Assembly (NCBI GenBank): GCA_049970695.1
Contig: JBMFML010000005.1
Span: 1 to 64,000, forward strand
DNA length: 64,000 bases
DNA from: UBA285 sp049970695
Lineage (GTDB): Archaea > Thermoproteota > Thermoprotei_A > Sulfolobales > Desulfurococcaceae
Reading direction: 5' to 3'
Below are positions 1 to 7,907 of the stretch, piece by piece. Under the pieces are notes generated by a model that saw nothing but the letters and a program-made list of their open reading frames with translations, was not told where the DNA came from and ran no database searches. The position numbers were made by a program, and so were the translations under genes. Positions within the stretch are counted from its first letter, which is position 1. Every line of letters starts with the position of its first letter.

Positions 1-225
1 GTGGTGAAGCACATGAACGTGCTGTCGCCAGCTGGGCTGGAAAAGGAGATCTACGAAACAGCCCTGGCCCTGGGCACCACAATATATGGTGCCTCCTGCG
101 TAGTCCTTGCACGAAAGCACAACTCAACACTGGTAACCGAGGACAAGAAGCTGAGGGACAAGTGCAGAGGCGTGGTAGAAGCCAAGAGCCTGAGAGAACT
201 CGTAGCCGAATACGGACGCCCTTAA
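1..225 (+). CDS. PIN-domain (VapC-like) toxin, 3' end only
   Basis: The reading frame is open from the left edge, so the true start lies outside the window. The last 74 codons match the C-terminal half of a PIN-domain ribonuclease: an alpha helix, then a segment around TLVTEDKKLRDKC with the acidic residues that complete the PIN metal site, and a short C-terminal helix. PIN toxins are usually 125-140 residues, so about half is missing. A matching antitoxin would be expected just upstream. The family call rests on this one motif and is moderately secure; the RNA target cannot be inferred. Confidence 0.6.
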   Translation: MVKHMNVLSPAGLEKEIYETALALGTTIYGASCVVLARKHNSTLVTEDKKLRDKCRGVVEAKSLRELVAEYGRP

Positions 226-248
226 CTAAGCTTCTCAACACTGGCTCG

Positions 249-278
249 AAGCCCCGCTAAAAGCCGTTGCCGGGGCTT
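249..278. repeat. 8-bp perfect inverted repeat (stem-loop)
   Basis: AAGCCCCG at 249-256 is the exact reverse complement of CGGGGCTT at 271-278, with a 14-base loop. The right arm contains the GGGG that would act as ribosome-binding site for the MFS gene and abuts its ATG at 279. It could be the end-of-transcript hairpin of the PIN gene or a translational gate on the transporter. Chance in a GC-rich genome is also possible. Confidence 0.35.
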
Positions 279-1466
279 ATGGGTGCTCGGCTATTGACTA
301 CCCACAGGATCTCGGCTAGGCTGCTCGCCTACCTCTACGCCCTCTTCGTGCTCTACTTTGCTTTTTCAATGCTCTCGCCAGTACTCCCCCTCTACCTCGA
401 GGCCGTCGGGCTCTCGCCACTCCTCGTAGGCGCTGTAATAGGCGTTTTGGGTGTTGTGAGAATACCGCTAGCACCCGTAGCCGGCGCCTTGGCCGATGTA
501 CTGGGCAGGAAGCGGGTGCTGCTCGCCGGCTTAGCGCTTTCTGCAGCTGGAACGCTGCTCCTCTTGCTGAAGAGCGTGGCTCTCCTGGTCGCGGGCAGGG
601 CGCTAGTGGGGGTATTTGGAGCGTTCTTGGCCCCAGTTGCGTGGGCGCTGGTCTCCGAGGAAGCCTCTGAAAGGGGGGCTCGCGGAGGGGTCCTGGCCCT
701 AGCCAATGCAGTGGCGTCCGCAGCCAGCGTTGCTGCACCGGCTCTAGCCGGCTACTTGGCCTCGGCCCTGGGCTTCGAGTCGGTCATATCGGCCTCGGCG
801 CTGCTCCTCCTCGCCGCTGCTCCAGCGGCGTGGGCCGTGCCCTCCAGAGCGCGGCAGCAGGCTCTGCGCGAAGCGCTGCGCGGATTCTTCAGCGCGCTGA
901 AGAGGGCCTACTGGTGCTCCGCGGTCTTCGCTCTCGAGTGGTACATGCTCTTCTCGTGGATGATGCTGCTGCCGCTCTATGCGAGCAGCCTAGGCTACGG
1001 CGCGGAGGTGGTGGGCCTATTAATGGCGCTAGAGGGCCTCGTATACGCGCTCTGCCAGCCACTAGTAGGGCACTTGATTGACAAGCACAAGTCCAAGAGC
1101 GCGCTCATGCTAACTGCAGCTCTCGCCTACGGGCTCTCGCTGGCCAGCATACCGCGCTGCAGGGACCTGTCCTGCACCGCGCTCCTACTCGTAGCCGCGG
1201 CGGTGGCGAGCTCGCCCATAAGCCCAGTAGCCATGGCGAGGGCTTCCGAGGCCGGCCCGGGGCTCGAGGCCTCTGTAATGGGGGCCCTGTTCTCGGCAGG
1301 CTACTTGGGAATGGCCCTGGGCAGCGCCGTGAGCGGCTTCTTGGCTCAGGCGTCTTACCAGCTGGCGTTTGCGCACTTAGCAGTGCCGGGAGCCGCCATA
1401 GCGCTGCTGGCTGCCGGCACATACCTCGCAGAAGCCGAGGAGCAGAAGAGCCGGGCAGGCGCTTAA
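279..1466 (+). CDS. MFS transporter (multidrug/efflux type)
   Basis: An integral membrane protein of about 395 residues with some 12 hydrophobic segments in two six-helix halves, the standard major facilitator layout. The loop between helices 2 and 3 carries GALADVLGRKRVLL, the classic MFS signature (G-x-L-A-D-x-x-G-R-K-x), and a second-half counterpart reads GHLIDKHKSK. The family moves small solutes or drugs by proton coupling; the substrate cannot be read from sequence. ATG at 279 is preferred over an in-frame TTG at 267 because GGGG precedes it. It stands alone downstream of the PIN fragment. Confidence 0.85.
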   Translation: MGARLLTTHRISARLLAYLYALFVLYFAFSMLSPVLPLYLEAVGLSPLLVGAVIGVLGVVRIPLAPVAGALADVLGRKRVLLAGLALSAAGTLLLLLKSVALLVAGRALVGVFGAFLAPVAWALVSEEASERGARGGVLALANAVASAASVAAPALAGYLASALGFESVISASALLLLAAAPAAWAVPSRARQQALREALRGFFSALKRAYWCSAVFALEWYMLFSWMMLLPLYASSLGYGAEVVGLLMALEGLVYALCQPLVGHLIDKHKSKSALMLTAALAYGLSLASIPRCRDLSCTALLLVAAAVASSPISPVAMARASEAGPGLEASVMGALFSAGYLGMALGSAVSGFLAQASYQLAFAHLAVPGAAIALLAAGTYLAEAEEQKSRAGA

Positions 1467-1502
1467 AGGGCAGAACCTGGTGAACGGAGATTTTAGGTAT
1501 TC

Positions 1503-2573
1503 GTGGTGCTGATTTATGTAGGTTTAAAGGCCCTCGCGCGAGTAGATCTCGTGGTGCTTGCTGAATTGCCTTTCACTACATACCACTTGGCATCTGGCCT
1601 CTTAGTTGGCTGGCTTCTCAGGAAGCGGCTGCACTGGCCTACACTGCTCATTGCAACAACGCTCTTAGTCGATGCGGGACTTGTCCTCGTTATACTGAGT
1701 TTTAGGAGCGCCTACTTTCTCCACGTTTTCGCACACACCCTCCTCGGGTGTGTCGCTTTTGGTTTATTATCCGGACTCGCAGCGCGCCTCGTGTTCAAGC
1801 GGCTTAACTGGCTTGAGAAGCTCTTTGAGGGCTTGTACCTAGCTGGCTGCGAGGAGTGCGGGCTGAGAGACTATGTTTTAGCTGGTGTTCTCGGCTGGCT
1901 TGTTCACGTTGTTCTAGATGTTTTAACACACGCGAGCATGCATCCCTTAGCGCCCTTCGCTAATGGCAATCCACTTCTAGTCCAAGACCGCGTAGTAGCA
2001 GAGCTCGCCTACAACGCCATTCTTGTTGCCGGCCTCGCAGTGTACCTGAAGCACTTCTATGCCTCATCATTTAGAGTCAGCGGCTCTTTAATAGCCAGAT
2101 TCCAAGTCGGTGCTCTCATGGCTCTCGCAGGCTTAATTCTGTTCCCACTCGGGCTCAGGATAGAGGGCTATAGAAACGACTTTGCATGGGCCTTGTCTCA
2201 GGTGCTCGTACTCCTCGGCCTACTCACATCTCTCGAAGCACTCAGGAAGCTGGGGCTAATCGGGTTAGCGAGGTCAGCACTAGTGGCAGCCTTGGCCACC
2301 GCAGCCGTAGCGCTCTACTTTGTGTTCGACTTCAACGCCATACTAGCTTCGTGGGCTACAGCAATGGCCTCACTAGTGCTGCTCAGAAAGCCCCTTGCAC
2401 ACGTGAAGCTGAAAGTGTTTTCAAACACCTCAGTACGCCTCGTAGACGCCTTAATTACCGGCTGGGCCCTGGCAATAGTTCTAGTCGGAGTGCCAGTGGT
2501 TTTGCTGGCACTGCTAATGCTGGTACTCAACGCGAATCAGCTGAGACCAGCGCCTTCTCCTCCCATGGCTTAG
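1503..2573 (+). CDS. Membrane protein, DUF457/YdjM-like metal-dependent hydrolase
   Basis: A 356-residue polytopic membrane protein with about 8-9 hydrophobic helices. His/Asp pairs sit at helix ends (YHLASGL near residue 27, HVFAHTLLG near 76, HVVLDVLTHASMHP near 137-150), the pattern of the DUF457/YdjM membrane-bound hydrolase family, whose His and Asp residues are thought to bind metal. Natural substrates are mostly unknown. It starts with tandem GTG codons. Codon choice is a little more T-rich than in neighbouring genes. The family assignment is tentative. Confidence 0.55.
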   Translation: MVLIYVGLKALARVDLVVLAELPFTTYHLASGLLVGWLLRKRLHWPTLLIATTLLVDAGLVLVILSFRSAYFLHVFAHTLLGCVAFGLLSGLAARLVFKRLNWLEKLFEGLYLAGCEECGLRDYVLAGVLGWLVHVVLDVLTHASMHPLAPFANGNPLLVQDRVVAELAYNAILVAGLAVYLKHFYASSFRVSGSLIARFQVGALMALAGLILFPLGLRIEGYRNDFAWALSQVLVLLGLLTSLEALRKLGLIGLARSALVAALATAAVALYFVFDFNAILASWATAMASLVLLRKPLAHVKLKVFSNTSVRLVDALITGWALAIVLVGVPVVLLALLMLVLNANQLRPAPSPPMA

Positions 2574-2821
2574 CAGGAGCTTTACCCGGCTTCCTCCCCG
2601 TAGTAGCAGGGAAATCGATGTCGCCTAGTAGAGCACGCCCCTCGTCAACAACACTCTTACAGCGCCTCCCAGAGAAGCCTGCTTGATCCCCGGATAACGC
2701 TACATAGACCAGGAGGTCTATCGCACAGCTCCCGCAAGGTAGTACATCTCTCAAAAACAGGACCCTTTCGAGAGGTAACTCGATTTGCTTCGAGGGCGTA
2801 CCTGTAGCGGTCGAGAGGGGG

Positions 2822-3280
2822 CTACTCGAACTCTTCTACAAATGCGTCTTCGAGAATAATGCTTGTCGTGTCTTCTCCGTGCTTTTCGAGGAACTCCACT
2901 AGCTCCCTATCTCTCGTCAAGAGCTTTAGCCTGTTCGCGAGAGCCGTTGCGTACAAGAGCAGGTCTACCAAATCACTAAACCCTCTCTTCTTCAATTCTA
3001 GGGCTTTCATGTATGCCCGTGCGCTTGGTAGAGAGGGCTTAAACTCCTCCAGAATAGCTGCCAGCCCCTGCTCTACTACTTCGGGGTCGTACTTCAGTTT
3101 ACTAATCTTGCCTAGAGCCTCGAAGAGGCTGAAGGGAGAGTAGTAGATGTCGATCTCACCACTCAGCGAGAGCCTCTTAAGGATCTCGAGCACCCTCGCG
3201 GTTCCCACTACCTCGACGCCCAGGATGGGCAGCAGGTATGGAGTGTCGAGGAGGATTCTGACCTTACCCGAAGAGCTCAC
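2822..3280 (-). CDS. PIN-domain ribonuclease toxin (VapC-like)
   Basis: A 152-residue PIN protein beginning just before RILLDTPYLLP, with the first catalytic Asp in LLDT, a helical middle, FSDLVDLLLYATA carrying the second acidic cluster, and LKLLTRDRELVEFL near the C-terminus. I chose GTG at 3280, inside the 3' end of the antitoxin gene, because no start codon lies nearer the conserved Asp; the frame can extend to 3307. The 17-base overlap with the AbrB-type gene upstream is typical of VapBC operons. VapC toxins cut RNA, often tRNA, and are held inactive by the partner. Confidence 0.8.
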   Translation of the reverse strand: MSSSGKVRILLDTPYLLPILGVEVVGTARVLEILKRLSLSGEIDIYYSPFSLFEALGKISKLKYDPEVVEQGLAAILEEFKPSLPSARAYMKALELKKRGFSDLVDLLLYATALANRLKLLTRDRELVEFLEKHGEDTTSIILEDAFVEEFE

Positions 3281-3509
3281 TCTGAATCTCCTCAGACTCC
3301 TTTTCAAACTCCTCGAACGTGATCTTGGCGTACTTCCTGCCGCTCAAGGCGAGGTCAAATGGGTTTACAATAGGCTCGACTACCAGCCTGCTTCCCTCGA
3401 CTCTGAGCCTGACGTAGTCTCCCTCCTTCAAATTGAGCCTCCTCGAAATCTCCCTCGGAATGTAAATAGTGTACTTCTTGGATACTCGAACCCTGTACCC
3501 AGACTCCAT
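3264..3509 (-). CDS. AbrB/SpoVT-type antitoxin (VapB-like)
   Basis: An 81-residue protein with an N-terminal swapped-hairpin AbrB DNA-binding domain: VRVSKKYTIYIPREISRRL, then LKEGDYVRLRVEG and LVVEPI. The acidic C-terminal tail (about residues 60-81) is the usual toxin-binding part. It lies first in a two-gene operon and overlaps the PIN gene. A TATA-like element at 3541-3552 puts the transcript start about 12 bases before the ATG. By family behaviour it would bind its own promoter and neutralise the downstream nuclease. Confidence 0.8.
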   Translation of the reverse strand: MESGYRVRVSKKYTIYIPREISRRLNLKEGDYVRLRVEGSRLVVEPIVNPFDLALSGRKYAKITFEEFEKESEEIQSELFG

Positions 3510-3540
3510 ATGGGGCTCCCAGAAGCAATATGCGAGTCTG

Positions 3541-3552
3541 GGATTTTTAAAC
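3541..3552 (-). promoter_or_regulatory. TATA box of the AbrB/PIN operon
   Basis: Read on the minus strand this is GTTTAAAAATCC, an A/T-rich archaeal TATA element. Its centre is about 26 bases before position 3521, giving a short leader before the ATG at 3509. Confidence 0.5.
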
Positions 3553-3713
3553 TTCCGCTTCCCTAAATGCCACGCCCTCGAAGTCTATGGAGCAAGGCTG
3601 GGCGCGACCCCTGCTCCAGGCTTCAATGCCGCCACAACTCTTAGCGGCAACGCGTCGCGGCCCCAGCCTTTCTAGGGCCCCCGAGGACTCCCGAATATAT
3701 TGCTGCAACAGCG

Positions 3714-5135
3714 TTGCGCAATGAGTGGTGGAGCGGCTTGAGCTCGGCGGTTGAAAGGGCCCGGAGGCTCGCGGAGAAGAAGATTGAGAACTGCCTGCGC
3801 GTCGTTGCGCTAGACTACGAGGTCTTCCCGAGGCCCTTCGTGCTGAAGTACTACCCGCTCGCCGTGGCTAGGGCCAGGGGCTCTAGGCTCTGGGACCTCG
3901 ACGGCAACGAGTACGTGGACTTCACGAGCGGGGCGGCGGTCTTCAACGTTGGGCACTGCCACCCAGACGTCGTGGGCGCCGTTGTTGAGCAGGTGCAGAG
4001 GGCCATGAACTACACCACGATATACTTCTACATGGAGGAGCCCGCGAGGCTCGCGAGGGAGCTCGCGAGGATCACGCCCGGCTCCTTCGAGAAGAGGGTT
4101 GTCTTTGCGTTCGACGGCTCGGTTGCGGCCGAGGTGGCGCTAATGGCTGCCAGGGCCTACAGGGGGAGGCCGGGGATAGTCGCGTTCAGGGGCTCCTTCC
4201 ACGGCACGCTGTACTTCACGCTCTCCGCGAGCGGGGTCATAAGGGAGGATGCCAAGAAGAAAATGCTCGCCTACGACAAGGTCTACTTCGCCGAGTACGC
4301 AAACCCCTACAGAAACAAGTGGGGCATAGACGGCTACGAGAGGCCCGACGACTTAGTCAGCGCGGCAGTGGGCGAGCTCGAGAGGCTGCTGAGAGAAAAG
4401 AGCAAGGAGGCGGCCGCAGTAATCTTCGAGCCCGTTCAGGGAGACGCGGGGGTGGTAGTGCCGCCGCGGGACTTCATAAGAGAGGTTGCGAGGCTGGCAT
4501 CCGAGCACGGACTCCTGCTAGTAGACGACGACATCCAGACCGGGATGGGGAGGACTGGGAAGTGGTGGGGCGTCGAGCACTACGGCGTTGAGCCGGACGT
4601 GCTGGTAGCGGGAAAGGCCCTCGGGGGCGGAATGCCGCTCTCGGCCGTGGTCGCGAGGGCAGAAGTCCTCGAGGACCTCCCGAGAGTCGGCCTGGGCTTC
4701 ACGAACATGGGGCACGCAGTCTGCGCGAGGGCGGCGCTCGCGGCAATAGAGGTAATCAGGAGGGAGGGCCTCGTCGAGAGGGCGAGGGAGCTCGGCAACT
4801 ACCTGCTCAAGAGGCTTAGGGAGCTCTCCGAGAAGTACGAAATAATTGGAGACGCGAGAGGCCTCGGCCTCCTGGCCGGAGTAGAAGTGGTCAGGGACAA
4901 GAAGTCCAAAGAGCCGGACAGGGCGGCAGCGCTGAAGATATGTTGGAGGAGCTGGGAGAGGGGCCTCGTAGTAGCCACTGTGGGAGAGCACGGAAACGTG
5001 GTTAGAATAGCCCCACCGCTCAATATACCGAGAGAGGACCTCGACAGGGGCCTAGAAGTGCTTGAAAGCTCCGTGAGAGACGTCGTCCAGGGCCGAGTGC
5101 CAGACGGCGTGGTAGAAGTAATGCAGGGCTGGTGA
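3714..5135 (+). CDS. Class III PLP-dependent aminotransferase
   Basis: A full-length fold-type I class III transaminase of 473 codons. LWDLDGNEYVDFTSG near residue 60-75 is the substrate-binding entry. VDDDIQTGMGRTG near 270-282 holds the Asp contacting the pyridine nitrogen (the usual D-E-x-Q-T-G has Asp in place of Glu). The lysine in VAGKALGGGMP, about residue 301, forms the Schiff base. Relatives include 4-aminobutyrate, acetylornithine and broad-specificity omega-amino acid transaminases; the amino donor cannot be decided. A TATA-like AATATAT at 3694-3700 would start transcription near 3723, so TTG at 3738, preceded by GGTGG, may be the real start instead of TTG at 3714. Confidence 0.88.
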   Translation: MRNEWWSGLSSAVERARRLAEKKIENCLRVVALDYEVFPRPFVLKYYPLAVARARGSRLWDLDGNEYVDFTSGAAVFNVGHCHPDVVGAVVEQVQRAMNYTTIYFYMEEPARLARELARITPGSFEKRVVFAFDGSVAAEVALMAARAYRGRPGIVAFRGSFHGTLYFTLSASGVIREDAKKKMLAYDKVYFAEYANPYRNKWGIDGYERPDDLVSAAVGELERLLREKSKEAAAVIFEPVQGDAGVVVPPRDFIREVARLASEHGLLLVDDDIQTGMGRTGKWWGVEHYGVEPDVLVAGKALGGGMPLSAVVARAEVLEDLPRVGLGFTNMGHAVCARAALAAIEVIRREGLVERARELGNYLLKRLRELSEKYEIIGDARGLGLLAGVEVVRDKKSKEPDRAAALKICWRSWERGLVVATVGEHGNVVRIAPPLNIPREDLDRGLEVLESSVRDVVQGRVPDGVVEVMQGW

Positions 5136-5160
5136 GAGGTCCCACCAGGGGCCCAGCCCC

Positions 5161-5168
5161 TTATATAG
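5161..5168 (+). promoter_or_regulatory. TATA box before a 64-aa ORF
   Basis: TTATATAG at 5161-5168 is a good archaeal TATA box. Counting 26 bases gives a start near 5190, next to GGAGGGG (5188-5194) and a GTG at 5199. The spacing is what makes the small ORF downstream believable. Confidence 0.5.
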
Positions 5169-5198
5169 CAGGCAGGGGGGATTGCTCGGAGGGGCTTT

Positions 5199-5393
5199 GT
5201 GCGCCTAGTTGAGAGGCGCGGTGCTGGGTACTGCGGCCTGCTCCTCTTGCAGGCTGCGCGCAGGCGCCGCTCCAAGAGGCTCTACCAGCTCTACTCAGCG
5301 GCCCTCGTGGAGCTCGCAAGGGCCAGCCGCGGGCGCTCGGCCACTACGCAGAGGCCCCGCGACCAGGGAGCGAGGAGCAGGCAGAGGGCGTAG
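5199..5393 (+). CDS. Small arginine-rich basic protein, unknown function
   Basis: A 64-codon frame starting GTG at 5199, right after a GGAGGGG ribosome-binding site and a correctly spaced TATA box. The product is strongly basic, with an R-R-R-R-S-K-R cluster around residues 21-27 and further arginines to the end, and has a short helix-forming middle (YQLYSAALVELARA). Codon choice (AGG, CGC, CTC, GAG, TAC) matches neighbouring genes. Small basic proteins of this kind often bind nucleic acid or ribosomes, but I recognise no family. Support comes from the signals around it more than from the sequence itself. Confidence 0.42.
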   Translation: MRLVERRGAGYCGLLLLQAARRRRSKRLYQLYSAALVELARASRGRSATTQRPRDQGARSRQRA

Positions 5394-5451
5394 GGGAAAA
5401 AGCACTACGAATGGGCGCGATTGCCGAGTTGCAGCCAGCGAGGAGGGTCTA

Positions 5452-5508
5452 CTACTTCTTCTTCTCTTCTTTCTTCTCCTCCTTCTTTTCCTCCTTCTTC
5501 TTCTTCAT
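5452..5508 (-). CDS. Micro-ORF encoding an 18-aa Lys/Glu repeat peptide
   Basis: On the minus strand an ATG at 5508 opens a frame translating to MKKKKEEKKEEKKEEKKK, then two stop codons. The alternating KK/EE pairs would make an extremely charged single alpha helix with i to i+4 salt bridges. A palindromic CTTATAAG (5545-5552) lies about 25 bases before the expected start, and GGGG precedes the ATG. It is downstream of carbamate kinase on the same strand but has its own promoter-like element. It could also be a simple purine-rich tract that happens to be open. Confidence 0.3.
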   Translation of the reverse strand: MKKKKEEKKEEKKEEKKK

Positions 5509-5619
5509 GGCTTTGCCCCCCAGATAGGGGGTAGGGGGGGACAGCTTATAAGCCTTTCCTCAGGGGTAAAAACCGAGTATGTACAAGTGGCTTTTAAGGG
5601 GGGCGAGCCGGGGGCCGCA

Positions 5620-6597
5620 CTAGCCTGGTAGTATTGCAGTGCCCGTTTCGCCCATTAGTGCTTCGTAGGCCTTGTCGAGCCTTGCTATGATTGCAACCTT
5701 GCCGCCGTTCCTCACAAACCTTATGCCTGCCAGGATCTTTGGGCCCATGCTGCCCGGCTTGAAGTGCCCTTCTTCGTAGTACTTTAGCGCCTCGCTGGCC
5801 TTGACGACTCTTAGGGGCCTTGCCTCGGGAGTTCCGTAGTTGATGTAGGCGTAGTCGACGTCCGTGAGTATTAGCAGCGCGTCTGCGCGCAGAGCCGTTG
5901 CCATCCTCTCAGCCCCGAGGTCCTTGTCTATGACTGCCTCGACGCCCCTGAGCCTCCCGCCCTCTTCTACTACTGGTATCCCGCCGCCGCCATCTGCTAT
6001 TACTATGAAGCCGGCTTCGACAAGCTTCTTTATTGCCTCTATTTCGACTTGTATTACTGGGTCTGGTGATGGCACTACGCGCCTGTACCCGCCGCGCGGG
6101 TCTGGCTTGAAGACCCACCCGTGCTCCTTCGCCAGCTTCTCTGCTTCTTCCCTCTCGTACCAGGGTCCAATGTACTTGGTGGGGTCTTTGAAGGCTGGGT
6201 CGTCCTTCCTGACTACGGTTTGAGTGACGACCGTCACGACGCCCTTCACTCTGCTCGGCAAGAGCTTCTTCTCCACGAGCTTGTTGTAGAGGGCTTGCTG
6301 GAGCAGGTAGCCGAGCCACCCCTGCGTCATGGCGCCGGCGATGTCTAGGCTCATTGGCGGAGTGCCCTTGTGCTTCATGCCGAGGGCCATCCACTCAGCT
6401 ATAATGCCGACTTGAGGTCCATTGCCGTGGGTAACCACCACCTTGTAGCCCTCTTCCACGAGCCTAGACAAAAACTCCGCTGACATGTACGCGTTTCTCC
6501 AGTAGTCCTCGACGGTACCCCGGTCTCCCTTGCTCTGGAAGGCGTTGCCACCCAGGGCAACTACTACAAGAGACCCCGGCTCCACTAGCCTGCCCAC
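5620..6597 (-). CDS. arcC: Carbamate kinase
   Basis: A 325-residue amino-acid-kinase-fold enzyme. VVVALGGNAF near residue 11-20 is the phosphate-binding Gly-Gly-Asn, VVTHGNGPQVG near 69-79 the nucleotide-side loop, PSPDPVIQVEIEAIKKLV lines the active site, VIADGGGGIPVV and VIDKDLGAERMA follow, and GSMGPKILAGIRF is the conserved kinase C-terminal motif. It interconverts carbamoyl phosphate plus ADP with carbamate plus ATP; in hyperthermophilic archaea it can serve either direction. GTG start, with a TATA-like element (minus strand, about 6625-6640) giving a short leader. No ornithine transcarbamylase or deiminase is adjacent. Confidence 0.95.
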   Translation of the reverse strand: MGRLVEPGSLVVVALGGNAFQSKGDRGTVEDYWRNAYMSAEFLSRLVEEGYKVVVTHGNGPQVGIIAEWMALGMKHKGTPPMSLDIAGAMTQGWLGYLLQQALYNKLVEKKLLPSRVKGVVTVVTQTVVRKDDPAFKDPTKYIGPWYEREEAEKLAKEHGWVFKPDPRGGYRRVVPSPDPVIQVEIEAIKKLVEAGFIVIADGGGGIPVVEEGGRLRGVEAVIDKDLGAERMATALRADALLILTDVDYAYINYGTPEARPLRVVKASEALKYYEEGHFKPGSMGPKILAGIRFVRNGGKVAIIARLDKAYEALMGETGTAILPG

Positions 6598-6648
6598 GGC
6601 CCGGCACCCCGTGCAGCCGTGCTTGGCGTTTTTAATTACCGAGGGGGG

Positions 6649-6656
6649 TATTTAAG
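6649..6656 (+). promoter_or_regulatory. TATA box of the YjjX-type NTPase gene
   Basis: TATTTAAG centred near 6652 predicts a transcript start near 6678, three bases before the TTG at 6681. The gene is probably leaderless. Confidence 0.55.
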
Positions 6657-6680
6657 CAACCAGGTTCTAGGGGCGCGGAG

Positions 6681-7238
6681 TTGGAGAAGGGCATAGTTCT
6701 CTGCATAGGCTCGCAGAACCCGGCGAAGATCAGGGGGATTAGAGAGGCCTTCGAGAAGTTCTACCGAGTCGTCGAGGTCAAGGCCGTTAGGGCGAATACT
6801 GGACTGCCTCCCCAGCCTGTGGGGCTCGAGCAGGTGATTGAGGGGGCTAGGAGGAGGGCCCTAGCCGCCATGAGTAGCGAGTGCGACTTCTCAGTCGGGC
6901 TCGAGGCAGGCCTCTACGCAATTGGTGGAGAGCCCTTCGACGTTGAAGCGGCGTACGTGCTGAGTAGAGACGGGAGGTGGTCGCTCGGCCTGTCGCCCTC
7001 GTTCCCCGTGCCCAAGTGGATTTACGAGGGAGTGCTGAGGGGCAGGTACAGGGAGCTCGAAGAAGCCGTAGAGGACTTCTACGGGGCGCGGGGAGTCGGG
7101 GACCGAGAGGGCTTCATAGGGATCTTGACAAGAGGCGTCTGCGTCAGGAGCGTGCTGAGCTACTACGCAACGCTAATGGCCCTTGTCAAGTTCCTGAATG
7201 AAGACGCCTACCAGGAGGCGGGGGCTCCGAGCCGCTGA
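6681..7238 (+). CDS. yjjX: Non-canonical purine NTP phosphatase (inosine/xanthosine triphosphatase)
   Basis: A 185-residue member of the YjjX/DUF84 family. CIGSQNPAKIRGIREAF at the N-terminus is the substrate-phosphate loop, FSVGLEAGLY in the middle carries the acidic metal-binding residues, and VEAAYVLSRDGRWSLGLSPSFPVP is typical. The family removes ITP and XTP that would otherwise enter nucleic acids, a need heightened by heat-driven deamination. The length matches the family. TTG start chosen because the TATA box places transcription only three bases upstream. Confidence 0.88.
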   Translation: MEKGIVLCIGSQNPAKIRGIREAFEKFYRVVEVKAVRANTGLPPQPVGLEQVIEGARRRALAAMSSECDFSVGLEAGLYAIGGEPFDVEAAYVLSRDGRWSLGLSPSFPVPKWIYEGVLRGRYRELEEAVEDFYGARGVGDREGFIGILTRGVCVRSVLSYYATLMALVKFLNEDAYQEAGAPSR

Positions 7239-7461
7239 AGGCACCTCACCGCATCGGCTGAAAACCGGGCTCTGTCAAAGCCCAGAATGGTTTAACTGCA
7301 GACCCCAATTTTAACCCCAACCCCAGCCGCCAATTCAGCCCCTCCAGGCTTTCAAGAAACCCCAGCCTACGAGGCAACGGCGCCCTCGGCTTTTTAACAC
7401 CCCTGCTTTACTTTTAGCTTCCTGGCGGCACCGGAAGCGGCTTGGCTTCAAACCTGCTTCC

Positions 7462-7907
7462 TTAAAATAACTGAGCTGGCTGTCCACGTTGCAGTCGCTG
7501 GAGTAGATCGCTTGTCGACATGGTTTTTACGTACCTTGATGCCTTAGCTCTCAGCTTCTCACCACCTGTTGCTAGTACTAACCCCTTCTCAGCTGCTGTA
7601 TAGAGGTATGCTGCATCGTATACCGTCAGCCCCTCTTTCAAGGCGAGCTCTAGTACCTTGCTCTCCGAGCCGCTTATTGAGTACTTGGTTATAATGGAGA
7701 ATATGGTTGAAATCGCCGATGCAGACTTCATACCCGTTTTAACTCTAACCCTCTCGAGCACGATATTTCTTTCCAGAGATTCGTATAAGGCCAAGTCTAG
7801 CGTGCTAGCTGGGGCTAAAACAGCTAGTTTTTAACAGCGTTTACGAGCGAGCCAGCATCCAGTAGGTACGAGCTACCTCTCCCTATCTTCGCGTATAAGT
7901 CTGGCAA
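7462..7907 (-). pseudogene. Frameshifted PIN-domain toxin (vapC) partner of the RHH gene
   Basis: The N-terminal part reads SSYLLDAGSLVNAVKN then stop, with the first catalytic Asp of a PIN domain. The rest continues in another frame as KLAVLAPASTLDLALYESL through GLTVYDAAYLYTAAEKGLVLATGGEKL, the PIN C-terminal half. The break falls in a five-base homopolymer (T5 at 7828-7832, A5 on the coding strand); one more A would restore a continuous protein of about 145 residues. A TTG at 7907 inside the antitoxin gene is a possible start. This may be real inactivation, programmed frameshifting or a sequencing error. Confidence 0.7.

Noticed and set aside
2527..2754. Minus-strand 75-codon frame in the gap after the DUF457-like gene
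   Set aside because: It overlaps the end of that gene, has no ribosome-binding site or TATA box and no family resemblance; neighbouring frames look equally gene-like in pieces, so I treat 2574-2821 as intergenic or decayed DNA.
5403..5631. Plus-strand frame containing a Leu/Phe-rich tract
   Set aside because: It is the antisense reading of the Lys/Glu tract (TTCTTC repeats) and lacks any promoter or ribosome-binding site.
7246..7377. Minus-strand 43-codon frame in the gap after the YjjX-type gene
   Set aside because: Composition is odd (Gly/Leu/Trp-rich from GGGG-repeat DNA), and the nearest TATA-like element would start transcription inside the frame.
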